From an uncultured Anaerolineae bacterium (GTDB lineage Bacteria > Chloroflexota > Anaerolineae > Aggregatilineales > Phototrophicaceae), in NCBI GenBank assembly GCA_937944445.1, contig CALDYP010000004.1, positions 1 through 64,000 of the forward strand: a stretch of DNA of 64,000 nucleotides, in the 5' to 3' direction. This document shows, in pieces, positions 24,976 through 32,992 of the stretch. The notes beneath the pieces were generated by a model that saw only the letters and a program-made list of their open reading frames with translations, was not told the DNA's origin and did no database searches. Numbering within the stretch: the first letter of the stretch is position 1; each line of letters opens with the position of its first letter. The position numbers and the translations under genes are program-made.

Positions 24976-26658
24976 TTATCGCCGTTCGCCCACGCGCATC
25001 AGCAGCAGCACCGGGATCACGCCGACGGCGAGAACGGTGATCGACGGCAGGGCCGCCGCCTGCCAGAACGACTCGCTGGCGAGGAAGTAGGCCCACAGCG
25101 CCAACGTGTCCATGCCGAAGGGGCGCAGCATGAGCGTGGCGGGCAGTTCCTTCATCACGTCCACGAAGACGAGCAGCGCCCCCGCTGCGATCCCGGCGCT
25201 CATCAGCGGCAGGTGCACGCGCCAGAGGATGCCCAACGGGCGCGCCCCGAGCGTGCGCGCCGCGTGCTCCATGTTAGGGGTGATCTTGTCGAGGCTTGAT
25301 TCGACGCTGTTGTAGCCTACGCTCATGAAGCGCACGATGTAGGCGTAGATCAAGCCGGTCATCGTCCCCGTGAGGATGAGGCCCGGGCGCTGCAAGCCCA
25401 GATCGCGCGCCCACTGGTTGATGCTCAGGTCGATCGGCGAGAGGAAGAGCAGCACCCCCACCGCCACCACCGCCCCCGGCATGGCATAGCCCAACGTCAC
25501 CAAACGGGCGACCCAGCGCGCCACCCGCCGACCGCGCCGCTGGCTCGTCGAGCGCACGCCGTGCGCGACGATCACCGCGAAGAACACGACGAAAAAGGCC
25601 GCCGTGCTGGCCAACGTGACGCTGTTGCCGATGTAGGTGAAGTAGGTGTTCTGCCAGCCGCCCACCGTCTGACGGTTGATCTCTTCCACTGTCCATGCGA
25701 TAAGCTGCGCCGTCGGCAGCAGGAAGGCTACGCTCAACAGCAGCAGGCATGCTCCCGCGGCCAGCAGCCCGTTGATCCCGCGCAGGCGATGGCGCGCCGG
25801 CCGCCGCCCCTTGCTGCCGCCCCCCTGTTGATAGTAACGCGCCCGCCCGCGCAGCGCACGCTCGAACACGAACATCGCCAGCGCGAAGAACAGCAGCAGC
25901 GACGCGAGCTGAATCGCCGCCTCGCGGTCGAGCCGCCCCTCCCACAGCCGCACGACGCCCTCGCTCAACGTCGGAAAGCTGAAGAACTTGACCGTGCCGT
26001 AGTCGGTCATGGCTTCCATCATGGCCAAGATCGACCCCGCCACGAGCGAAGGCCGCGCCATCGGCAGCACCAAACGGAAGAAGGTCTGCATGCGCGAGTA
26101 GCCCATGACGCGCGCTGCCTCTACAGTGTTGGCGGATTGTTCGGCGAAGGCCGCCCGCGCCAGCACGTAAACGTAGGGGTAGAGCACTAGCGTCATGACG
26201 ATGATCACGCCGCCCGCGCTGTAGATGTTGGGGAAGGCGGCGTCTCGCCCGAACGTAGCGCGCCACCACGTCTGCACTGGCCCGGCAAAGTCGAACGTCG
26301 CCATGAAGATGAACCCCATGACGAAGGTCGGCACGGCCAGCGGCAGCATCAGCGCCCGCTCCAGCAGCCAGCGCAGCGGGAACTCATACGCGCTGACCAG
26401 CCACGCGAACGCCGTCCCGATGAGGAACGTCCCCACCCCCACCCCCAGCACCAGCGTCAGGGTGTTCAGCAGCATGGTCGGCAGCACTGTCTCCCATAAG
26501 CTGCGCCACAGCGCCCAATCCGGCGCGAGCAGTTGCAGCACCAAGATCCCCAACGGGATCAGGATCAGCACTGCGATCAACAGCGGTGGCAGCAGCGACC
26601 ACGAGAACGACACGCGACGCACAGGCAGCGGTAGCAAGGATGGGTTGAGTGGGGTCAT
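24976..26658 (-). CDS. Ferric-iron-type ABC transporter permease (FbpB-like, fused halves)
   Basis: A 560-residue permease with two repeated BPD_transp_1 halves, about 12 transmembrane segments in total (first half about 20-290, second about 300-550), as in FbpB/SfuB. Each half carries the EAA loop for the ATPase: EQSANTVEAARVMGYSRMQTFFRLVLPMARPSL in the first and KITPNMEHAARTLGARPLGILWRVHLPLMSAG in the second. The gene lies 118 bp downstream of the solute-binding protein on the same strand. No ATP-binding subunit is encoded nearby, so the transporter must borrow one from elsewhere. Specificity for Fe3+ is inferred from the partner protein. Confidence 0.85.
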   Translation of the reverse strand: MTPLNPSLLPLPVRRVSFSWSLLPPLLIAVLILIPLGILVLQLLAPDWALWRSLWETVLPTMLLNTLTLVLGVGVGTFLIGTAFAWLVSAYEFPLRWLLERALMLPLAVPTFVMGFIFMATFDFAGPVQTWWRATFGRDAAFPNIYSAGGVIIVMTLVLYPYVYVLARAAFAEQSANTVEAARVMGYSRMQTFFRLVLPMARPSLVAGSILAMMEAMTDYGTVKFFSFPTLSEGVVRLWEGRLDREAAIQLASLLLFFALAMFVFERALRGRARYYQQGGGSKGRRPARHRLRGINGLLAAGACLLLLSVAFLLPTAQLIAWTVEEINRQTVGGWQNTYFTYIGNSVTLASTAAFFVVFFAVIVAHGVRSTSQRRGRRVARWVARLVTLGYAMPGAVVAVGVLLFLSPIDLSINQWARDLGLQRPGLILTGTMTGLIYAYIVRFMSVGYNSVESSLDKITPNMEHAARTLGARPLGILWRVHLPLMSAGIAAGALLVFVDVMKELPATLMLRPFGMDTLALWAYFLASESFWQAAALPSITVLAVGVIPVLLLMRVGERR

Positions 26659-26750
26659 CGTTTAACCAGTCATCTAATGAACGGTGTTGGTGGTGAGGTC
26701 AGCGCCTGCGCTGTCCGCTTTCTCACGATTCGACAGACAGCGCAGGCCTC

Positions 26751-26770
26751 GGACAAGGCAAGCCTTGTCC
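26751..26770. repeat. Palindrome GGACAAGGC-AA-GCCTTGTCC
   Basis: A further member of the 9+2+9 palindrome family, between the binding-protein and permease genes of the iron importer. A weaker AGCGC-CT-GCGCT unit lies at 26701-26712. In the operon transcript this hairpin could adjust the expression ratio of the two genes, but that is a guess. Confidence 0.75.
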
Positions 26771-26776
26771 CTGTGA

Positions 26777-27814
26777 TTAATTCTCGCGCAGGCCGTAGCC
26801 CACACGGTTGATCAAATCAACCGCCAGCGCCTGATACTGCGCGTACTCTGCCAGCGGGAAGCCCATGTCAAAGACGACCTCGCCAAAGCCCGCAATGATC
26901 TCGTTCAGCTCGGCGGCGCTGTTGGCCGGGTATTCGTAGTTGCTGCCGGGGAAGCCGATCGGCTCGCCGCTCTGACCTTCCACCGTGCTGAAGTAGCGGA
27001 TGAACTCGGCGGCTTCATCGACGTTGACCGCCGCTGCCGTCACGCCGACGATGTTCACGTTGAAGAACACGCCGGTGGTCTCTTGGTTGGCGGGCTTGAA
27101 CTGCACCGGATAGTCGGGGTTTTCGTTCAGCTTACGCGCGAGGTAGTAGTGGTTGGTCAAGCCCACGTCGCAGCCGCCCGCCTCAATCGTCTCGATGATG
27201 CGCGTGTCGCTGTCGATGTAGCGCGGGTTGTTGGCCACCCAGCCGGCCACGATGCGCTCGGCCTCTTCCTCGCCGAGGTTGTAGATCAGGCTGCTCACGA
27301 GCGAGATCGTGTAGATGTGCGCCCCCGGCCGGAAGCACAGGCGATCTTTGAAGATCGGGTCGGCAAGGCTCGCGTAATCCACCAGCAGATCGGGGTCAAC
27401 CGTGGCCGGGTTGAACATGAAGCTGCGCGCCCGCTTCGACAGCGCAAACCAGAAGCCCTCCGGGTCATACATGCCTTCTTCAAGCTGACCCTCCACCAGC
27501 GCCACATCCATCGGCTGGAGCAAGCCCTCCTGCTTGGCGATCATCATCGTGCCGGCGTCGATCGACAGGAACATGTCGGCGGGGCTGAACTCGCCTTCAG
27601 CGCGCAGCCGCTCCAACAGCGCCTGCGGCGACCCCTGCGACACGCGGATTTCGATGCCGGTTTCCTCGGTGAACCGGTCAAACGCCTGCTCGATCGCGCC
27701 GTAATGCCGCGCCGAGTAGATGTTCAGCACGCGCCGTTCTTGAGCGGCCGTCGGCAAAACTGCCAGCGTCAGTAGGGCAGCAAACCCCGTCAGCCAAACC
27801 TTACGAGACAACAT
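26777..27814 (-). CDS. Fe3+ ABC transporter substrate-binding protein (FbpA/FutA-like)
   Basis: A 345-residue periplasmic-type iron-binding protein with a signal peptide (about 1-24, ending Ala-Ala-Gln). It begins RVLNIYSARHYGAIEQAFDRFTEETGIEI, the usual FbpA opening, and has the CDVGLTNHYYLARKL segment with the paired tyrosines that bind ferric iron. No lipobox is seen, so the way it is retained in a monoderm-like cell is unclear. It is the first gene of the iron importer; the permease follows. AAGGAG precedes the ATG. Two hairpins lie in its upstream leader, and a DtxR-type repressor gene is 3 kb away, so iron regulation is plausible. Confidence 0.87.
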   Translation of the reverse strand: MLSRKVWLTGFAALLTLAVLPTAAQERRVLNIYSARHYGAIEQAFDRFTEETGIEIRVSQGSPQALLERLRAEGEFSPADMFLSIDAGTMMIAKQEGLLQPMDVALVEGQLEEGMYDPEGFWFALSKRARSFMFNPATVDPDLLVDYASLADPIFKDRLCFRPGAHIYTISLVSSLIYNLGEEEAERIVAGWVANNPRYIDSDTRIIETIEAGGCDVGLTNHYYLARKLNENPDYPVQFKPANQETTGVFFNVNIVGVTAAAVNVDEAAEFIRYFSTVEGQSGEPIGFPGSNYEYPANSAAELNEIIAGFGEVVFDMGFPLAEYAQYQALAVDLINRVGYGLREN

Positions 27815-27871
27815 AAACCTTACTCCTTTGAGTTTTTGCGGAATCTGTCGTAGGATTCCAGTTAACGATCA

Positions 27872-27914
27872 GCGTCTGTTGGCCTTCAGCTCTCACCCTG
27901 CGGCCAATAGACGC
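27872..27914 (+). terminator. Strong hairpin in the iron-binding-protein leader, terminator-like on the plus strand
   Basis: GCGTCTGTTGGCC pairs with GGCCAATAGACGC with a single mismatch around a 17-nt loop, followed on the plus strand by TTTTCTTT. No plus-strand gene lies upstream, so it may instead be a leader structure of the minus-strand gene, or end a small antisense RNA. Confidence 0.5.
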
Positions 27915-27927
27915 TTTTCTTTGTACC

Positions 27928-27948
27928 AGACTTGTGCGCTGCAAGTCT
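27928..27948 (-). promoter_or_regulatory. Second leader hairpin upstream of the iron-binding-protein gene
   Basis: A perfect 7-bp stem AGACTTG/CAAGTCT with a 7-nt loop lies 14 bp from the first hairpin. Together they occupy the 5' leader of the gene at 27814 and may control it. No known riboswitch class was recognised. Confidence 0.4.
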
Positions 27949-28048
27949 ACGATGGTGGTCAATTTCACTTTGATACGCTGAACACAGTCCGTTTTCAGCT
28001 CGGTTAAGTTAGAACTTGTGCGGCTTGGTGCAGCGGCTTCGCGCGCGT

Positions 28049-28076
28049 AAAAAAACAACCCGGCGGGTAGGCCGGG
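28049..28076 (-). terminator. Intrinsic terminator after the FGE-sulfatase gene
   Basis: On the minus strand CCCGGC pairs with GCCGGG around a 6-nt loop, followed by GTTGTTTTTTT. It is 36 bp past the stop at 28112 and separates this gene from the iron importer. Confidence 0.82.
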
Positions 28077-28111
28077 CGTTTAGTTGGGGCTGTCAATCGT
28101 TGGCGGGGGGC

Positions 28112-29572
28112 TTACCCGCGTGAGCCTTCAGTCGGTTGGGTGGGTTGCAGCTCCGGCACTGTGCCGAAAGACCCCGCGCCGGGCAGATTGTCCGTGCCGA
28201 GCGTGGCGGGGTTGGGCGCGCCGCCTGCTGCGGGTGCGCCGAAGCCGCTGTTCGTCGCGGTGGGGTTCACGTCGGCCGCACAGCGGAAACCAACTGAGCG
28301 CGAGTAGTCGTCGTTGATGCGGTCGGGCGCGGGCGCAAAGCTCGTGCGGATCATGGTCTGCGCGAAGAAGGGCACTGCGTCCCAGTTGCCGCCGCGCAGC
28401 ACCTTTTGCAGCGCAATCGGCGGCCCCTGCGGGTTTACAATCGGCTGCGGCAGGCTAGCGTACTGGCTGTAGATCGTCTCGCTGTACCAGTCGTTGACCC
28501 ACTCTGAGAGGTTGCCCGCCATGTCGAGCAGGCCGAAAGGGCTGGCCCCGGCGGGGAAGCTGCCAACAGGGCGCGGGCCGGGGTCTTGGCCGCGCGGGCG
28601 GCTGGTGCGCGCCAGCGCCTCGCTCCAGTTGTTGCCCCACGGGTAGTAGCGGCGGTCGGTTCCGCGCGCGGCGTATTCCCACTCGGCTTCCGTCGGCAGG
28701 CGGCGGCCAATGGCGCGGCAGTAGGCCTGCGCGCCGTACCACGTCACCGCGTAAACGGGGTAGTTCAACAGCGTGGGCGCGACGTTGTAGTTCTGGCTGT
28801 CAAACGTGATCTCACGGGTGGCAACTTCGTTGGCGGTCTGAATGCAGGGGAAGCCACCGCAGCCGTTCAAGTGGCTCACCCCCTGCGACCGCAGGTAGTT
28901 CAAGAAGGCCACGTATTGGCCAAACGTGACCTCGGTGATCTCCATCTGGAAGCTGTCGAGCGACACTTGGAACTCAGGGCTGGCGTCTTGGCCCATCGAC
29001 GGCTCGCACAGGCCGCCGTCGCGGTTGCGGCATTGATCGACCGCTTCCAGCACTTGCAGCGGGCTAGTGCCCATTGTGAACGTCCCCGCGGGGATCGTGA
29101 CCATCGTTGTGACGATGCTGGCCAACTGCGGCGGGATGTCCGCGACAGCCTGATTGGCAACGGTCGGGTTCGGCACGTTGGGGGCGACGACTTGTTCCAC
29201 TTGGTTTGGGGAGGTTAGGCCCGGGGTGAGGGCGATCTGAGTCGCGGCGGTGTCGGTGGCGATCACCGCCGGATCGGGCGTCGGGGTGGCAGAAGGCGCT
29301 AAGACCACCGCTGAAGTGTCCGGCGTGGCGGTCACCACGAAGGGCGTCGGTGAAGGCTGGTCAGGATCGGGCGTGGCAGTCACCACCTCCACGATGCGCG
29401 GCGCGGGGGTGTAGGTGGGCAGCGGCTCGCGCAGGTCGCCCAGCGGCCCGAAGAAGAGCGCTGCGAAGATCACCGACCCGCCGCACAAGATGCCCGGCAA
29501 GAAGCCCAGCACGAACCACTGAAAGCCGCCGCTGCTGCGCCGCTTGCCCAGCTTACCATAATTTTGACCCAT
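28112..29572 (-). CDS. Membrane-anchored formylglycine-generating-enzyme (SUMF1) family protein
   Basis: A 486-residue protein: one transmembrane segment about 18-42, a Pro/Thr-rich spacer about 50-150, then an FGE-sulfatase domain about 160-440. Family landmarks are MVTIPAGTFTMGTSP, FQMEITEVTFGQYVAFLNYLR, LPTEAEWEYAARGTD, FGLLDMAGNLSEWVNDWY and the final KVLRGGNWD...SVGFRCA. True sulfatase-activating enzymes need two Cu-binding cysteines near the C-terminus; I do not see them at the expected place, so it is more likely one of the many non-canonical, possibly ligand-binding or C-type-lectin-like, members. No sulfatase gene is nearby. Its domain should face outside the membrane. Confidence 0.83.
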   Translation of the reverse strand: MGQNYGKLGKRRSSGGFQWFVLGFLPGILCGGSVIFAALFFGPLGDLREPLPTYTPAPRIVEVVTATPDPDQPSPTPFVVTATPDTSAVVLAPSATPTPDPAVIATDTAATQIALTPGLTSPNQVEQVVAPNVPNPTVANQAVADIPPQLASIVTTMVTIPAGTFTMGTSPLQVLEAVDQCRNRDGGLCEPSMGQDASPEFQVSLDSFQMEITEVTFGQYVAFLNYLRSQGVSHLNGCGGFPCIQTANEVATREITFDSQNYNVAPTLLNYPVYAVTWYGAQAYCRAIGRRLPTEAEWEYAARGTDRRYYPWGNNWSEALARTSRPRGQDPGPRPVGSFPAGASPFGLLDMAGNLSEWVNDWYSETIYSQYASLPQPIVNPQGPPIALQKVLRGGNWDAVPFFAQTMIRTSFAPAPDRINDDYSRSVGFRCAADVNPTATNSGFGAPAAGGAPNPATLGTDNLPGAGSFGTVPELQPTQPTEGSRG

Positions 29573-29688
29573 GTTTAGGCACTCCTTGCCACTGCTTCAA
29601 TGGGATGCTTACGCAGGAAGCGTGATAGTTGTAAACGAGAATGAAAGGGGATGCAAGGGATAGTCCCCTGACGGCTGCAATACGCCCC

Positions 29689-30456
29689 TCAGCTCACCAG
29701 CAGCGCCAGCACCAGCGCGATGATCCCCACGCCGCTGAGCGCCACGATTGCGCCCAGCGTGCTGGCCGTGCGGACGCGCAGCGCCGCCACGCTGAGCATC
29801 GTCATGAATGGGACGAACACGCCGTACCAGAATTGATCGCTCGGGTTGAGCGTGCTGCCAAAAACGAGGAAGTGATACGCCGTGTAGAGCGCCGCCGTCG
29901 CCAGCAGGCCCAAGCGCGGCCCCAGCCGCACGCGCAGCGCCGGCAGCATCACCCCCGTGAACGCCAGCCCGTGCGCCGCGGGCAGCACCCCGCACACCAG
30001 CACAATGCCTAACAACAGTTGGCCGCCGTCGTTCAAGCGCAGCCCGCGCAGCTCTGCAATGGGGCTGAACGCGCCGTTGGCCAGCCCGGCCAGCGTGTCC
30101 ACGGTTGCGCCCACGGCCACGCCCATCAACAGCAGCAGCGGCAGCGGCAGCAGCCCGCGCTCTAGGCGCAGCGCCTGCCAGTCCTCAGGGGTGCGGCGGC
30201 GCGTCAGCCATACATAAGCGATCACCAAGAAGCCGCCGACGCCCCACCCCACCGCCAGCGCAATCGGCGTCACGAGCGCAGGGTCAGCGCTGTTGACGCT
30301 GGCGACGCCCCCTGCCACCAGCAGCATGGCCAGCGCCAGCACGATCAACAGCGTAAACACGTCGCCCAGCCCCCACGGGGGCGGAAGCTGCGGCATGCCC
30401 AACCGCTTGAAAAAGGACGGGTTCGGGTTGGCTTCGTGGCGGCGTTGATCGGCCAT
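29689..30456 (-). CDS. CPBP-like membrane protein with degenerate active site
   Basis: A 255-residue membrane protein with about seven hydrophobic segments, similar in layout to CPBP intramembrane proteases (CAAX protease and bacteriocin-processing family). Where the family has EExxxR, this protein reads CGVLPAAHGLAFTGVMLPAL, so both glutamates and the Arg are absent; the later His of the second motif is kept in LYTAYHFLVFG. It is therefore probably not a protease, although the fold assignment itself is tentative. The ATG at 30456 was chosen over a start five codons upstream. It lies between the repressor operon and the FGE-family gene, all on the minus strand. Confidence 0.5.
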   Translation of the reverse strand: MADQRRHEANPNPSFFKRLGMPQLPPPWGLGDVFTLLIVLALAMLLVAGGVASVNSADPALVTPIALAVGWGVGGFLVIAYVWLTRRRTPEDWQALRLERGLLPLPLLLLMGVAVGATVDTLAGLANGAFSPIAELRGLRLNDGGQLLLGIVLVCGVLPAAHGLAFTGVMLPALRVRLGPRLGLLATAALYTAYHFLVFGSTLNPSDQFWYGVFVPFMTMLSVAALRVRTASTLGAIVALSGVGIIALVLALLVS

Positions 30457-30540
30457 GACTATCCTCATCAATCAAGAGCAGACGGCTGCCCCCATTGTGC
30501 CGAGTTTCACAGGGGTTGTGGTCAGTTTCTAAGCAAGCCT

Positions 30541-31233
30541 TCAGTCGCTGGCCAGTGGCCGCACGCGCACCAGCTCAGCGAGGTTGTGGCCAACAATACG
30601 GTACTCGTTCTTGACGCGAAGCTGCATGGGGCCGTTGAACGGGGCGGCGTGCAGCACTTCGAGCGGCGCGCCGGGCAGCAGCCCTAGTGCGGCGATGTAG
30701 TGCAGCCGGTCGCTGTCGCGCGTGCGCATCCGCGTGACTTGCACCTTTTGGCCAGCCGGGGTGTCCGCAAGCGGCTGATCGTTCATCGCTTCGATCTGGC
30801 CGTCCGCGCTTGGGATCGGCTCGCCGTGCGGGCAGTAGCGCGGCTCGCCAGCCATTTCGTTCATGCGCTGGACGATCGCATCGCTCAGCGAGAGGCTCAG
30901 CGCGGTGGCCTCTTCGTAGGCGCTGGCCCAGTCTAACCCCATGACTTTAGTCAAGAAGACCTCAGCGATGCGCTGCACGCGCAGGTAGCGCAGGGCTTCA
31001 CGGCGGCCTTTCTCTGTCAAGCGGATGCCGCGGTACGGCTCATGCTCCAGCAGGCCAGCTTCTTTCAGCCGGTTGACAGTGCGGTTAACGGCGGGGGCCG
31101 TCACCATCAGCGCGTCGGCGAGGGCCGAGGTGGTGATGTAGTCGCTGTCTTGGTCGAAATCAGCCAGCCGATAGACCTGTGCGAGGTAGTACTGAGTTTT
31201 GACGTTGGCATCGTCTTGCAAGCGCTCGGTCAT
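30541..31233 (-). CDS. DtxR/MntR-family metal-dependent transcriptional repressor
   Basis: A 230-residue repressor with the DtxR plan: winged helix (about 1-75: YYLAQVYRL, ITTSALADALMVTAPAVNRTVNRLKEAGLLEHEPYRGIRLTEKGR), metal-binding/dimerisation domain (about 76-145, with Glu, Cys and His ligands such as CPHGEPIPS), and a C-terminal FeoA/SH3-like domain (about 155-225). It probably senses Fe2+ or Mn2+ and controls metal uptake genes, perhaps the importer at 24976-27814. Its start codon directly follows the stop of the phosphoesterase gene (TAG-ATG), so the two are co-transcribed. Metal specificity cannot be read from sequence. Confidence 0.88.
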   Translation of the reverse strand: MTERLQDDANVKTQYYLAQVYRLADFDQDSDYITTSALADALMVTAPAVNRTVNRLKEAGLLEHEPYRGIRLTEKGRREALRYLRVQRIAEVFLTKVMGLDWASAYEEATALSLSLSDAIVQRMNEMAGEPRYCPHGEPIPSADGQIEAMNDQPLADTPAGQKVQVTRMRTRDSDRLHYIAALGLLPGAPLEVLHAAPFNGPMQLRVKNEYRIVGHNLAELVRVRPLASD

Positions 31234-31965
31234 CTACCAACCATGCTCCAAGCGCGCAATCAGGCGTTCAGGCATGCCGTGCTGGCGCATGCGCTTCTGC
31301 ACGTCGGCCACGTCGTAGGGGATGCGGCGATGCTCAAAGGTGTTGGCGCTGAGGTCGACGAGCGCATAGGCGGCGTCGGGGTTTTGGTCGCGCGGTTGGC
31401 CGACGCTGCCGGGGTTGATGATCTGGCGCTTGCCGTTGAGCGTGAACGGCTGGCGGTAGCGCGGCTCGCGTGGGACGGTGTCCCCGTTGACGCTGACCTG
31501 TTCGTAGATCACCGGCTGATGGGTGTGCCCGACGAGGCAGTAGGGCGTCTCGAAGTGGCCGAAGTTGAGGGCAGCCACTAGCGGCTCAAGGATGTACTCC
31601 CAAACGGGTTCGCGCGGGCTGGCGTGAACGAGCGTGTACTGCCCGATGACAAAGGTCACTGGCAGCGCCTCCAGATAGGCCACGGCCTCAGGCTTGAGCG
31701 TCTCCTGCGTCCATTCGACGGCGCGGCGCGCGTCGGTGTTGAAGGTGCGCACGTCCAAGCGCCCCAGCGCGGCCCAGTCGTGGTTGCCCGCAAGGCACAA
31801 GTGCGGCAGCGTGTTGAGCAGGTCTACGCATTCGTTGGGGTCAGGCCCATAGCCGACGACGTCCCCCAAGCACCACACAAAGTCCCACTGGCCGCGCGCG
31901 TCGTCTAGCACGGTCTTGAAGGCCGTTAAATTGGCGTGAATGTCAGAGATGACGAGGATGCGCAT
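31234..31965 (-). CDS. Calcineurin-like metallophosphoesterase
   Basis: A 243-residue phosphoesterase of the YfcE-like superfamily: Asp-Ile-His (about 8-10), Gly-Asp-Val-Val-Gly-Tyr-Gly-Pro (about 38-45), Gly-Asn-His-Asp, His in LVHASP, and Gly-His-Thr-His, then the INPGSVGQPRD segment. It is first in an operon whose second gene, the DtxR-type repressor, starts on the next base after the stop. This direct coupling suggests a metal-related role, but no reaction can be named. I chose the ATG at 31965, where family homology begins (MRILVISDIHANL); the extra 24 residues upstream have no support. Confidence 0.87.
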   Translation of the reverse strand: MRILVISDIHANLTAFKTVLDDARGQWDFVWCLGDVVGYGPDPNECVDLLNTLPHLCLAGNHDWAALGRLDVRTFNTDARRAVEWTQETLKPEAVAYLEALPVTFVIGQYTLVHASPREPVWEYILEPLVAALNFGHFETPYCLVGHTHQPVIYEQVSVNGDTVPREPRYRQPFTLNGKRQIINPGSVGQPRDQNPDAAYALVDLSANTFEHRRIPYDVADVQKRMRQHGMPERLIARLEHGW

Positions 31966-32070
31966 AGTTCCAACCTGACCTGTTTTGCGCCACAATAGGC
32001 CACAAGATGCATCAATAAATTTAGGACAGTGTAGCATGTTTTTGATGTGGATGCGACGCGAGGTTCAAGC

Positions 32071-32595
32071 ATGAGGGGCGCGTTTGCTCTGTGGGGCATC
32101 GGACTGCTGCTTGCCGCCTGTAACCTGACGCTGCCTGTCGCGGAACTGCCGCCGCCGACTCTGCCGCGCGTGTCCATCGCCACGCGCGCGCCCACCGCCA
32201 CGCCTGACCCGTTCGATGGGCTGGAGGACGCGCGGGCAGTCATGGTGGGGGTCTGTTTTGAGGCGGCCTATCAACGCCGCGACACGCCCTTTGTGCTGCG
32301 CTCAGAGGCTGATCTAACGCGCCTCTACAACGAGATCGACCAATCGGAACACTGCCGCCGCCCCGTTCAACGTCAAGCGTTCGACTTTAGCGGCGGGCGC
32401 ACGCTCGTTGGGCTGTGGAGCTATGGGGTGGGCTGCACGGCCAATCACACGCTCACGCAGCAGCGCGATGAAGCAGTGCGCACGGTCACGCTGCGCGCTG
32501 CCCTCAGCGTCGACGGCGACTGCAACTATGAACTCATCCGTCCGCTGTGGGTGGCTGTGCCGCTTGAAGCGGGATGGGAGGTGAGTTTGGAGTAG
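32071..32595 (+). CDS. Hypothetical lipoprotein
   Basis: A 174-residue predicted lipoprotein: MRGAFALWGIGLLLAAC gives a signal peptide with lipobox Leu-Ala-Ala-Cys, after which a Pro/Thr-rich linker (PTATPDPFDG) leads to a small domain of about 120 residues with three Cys. I do not recognise the domain. It is divergent from the phosphoesterase operon, about 105 bp away. The ATG at 32071 is chosen because the signal peptide begins here. There is no close functional link to the downstream genes. Confidence 0.68.
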   Translation: MRGAFALWGIGLLLAACNLTLPVAELPPPTLPRVSIATRAPTATPDPFDGLEDARAVMVGVCFEAAYQRRDTPFVLRSEADLTRLYNEIDQSEHCRRPVQRQAFDFSGGRTLVGLWSYGVGCTANHTLTQQRDEAVRTVTLRAALSVDGDCNYELIRPLWVAVPLEAGWEVSLE

Positions 32596-32680
32596 GACAG
32601 GGCGTGCGCTGTCGTGCTGCTGTGCGCCGCGCAATCTGCTATGATAGGGCCATAAACAAAGCGATGAGGGAGACCGCCCC

Positions 32681-32992
32681 ATGCAATTTCTCAAACGCCT
32701 CTTCGCGCCCGCCCCGCCGAAAGATCGGGCGCTGGTGCTCTACGTCAAGCCGAAGGCCTGCAACGAGATCCTCAAGGTGCGCATCGACACGATGAACGAA
32801 CTCAGCCGCAGCGACGACGGCGAAGGCTTCTTCGTGCGCAAGCTGGCGCGCGGGCAGCGCTGCCCCTTCCAAGTGGAGATCGAACTGGCGCTTGACCGCA
32901 ACCACAACATCCTCGAGAAGACGATCACCAACGGAACAGAAGCCACCGCCGAGGAGTATGAGGCCTTCCTCGCAGCGCAGGGCGGCGCATGA
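32681..32992 (+). CDS. Conserved hypothetical protein, 103 aa
   Basis: A 103-residue soluble protein (MQFLKRLFAPAPPKDRALVLYVKPKAC...) with a Cys-rich strand pattern: VKPKACNEILKVRI, GEGFFVRKLARGQRCPFQVEIEL, ending in an acidic helix. I do not recognise a family with confidence. Its stop overlaps the start of the following glycosyltransferase gene by four bases (ATGA), so the two form an operon. TATGAT lies about 40 bp before the start and may be a -10 box. Confidence 0.65.
   Translation: MQFLKRLFAPAPPKDRALVLYVKPKACNEILKVRIDTMNELSRSDDGEGFFVRKLARGQRCPFQVEIELALDRNHNILEKTITNGTEATAEEYEAFLAAQGGA

Noticed and set aside
25274-26269. 331-codon frame inside the iron permease gene
   Set aside because: Shifted frame of the permease with Arg/Ala/Gly-rich composition and no domain; the 560-residue frame has two EAA loops.
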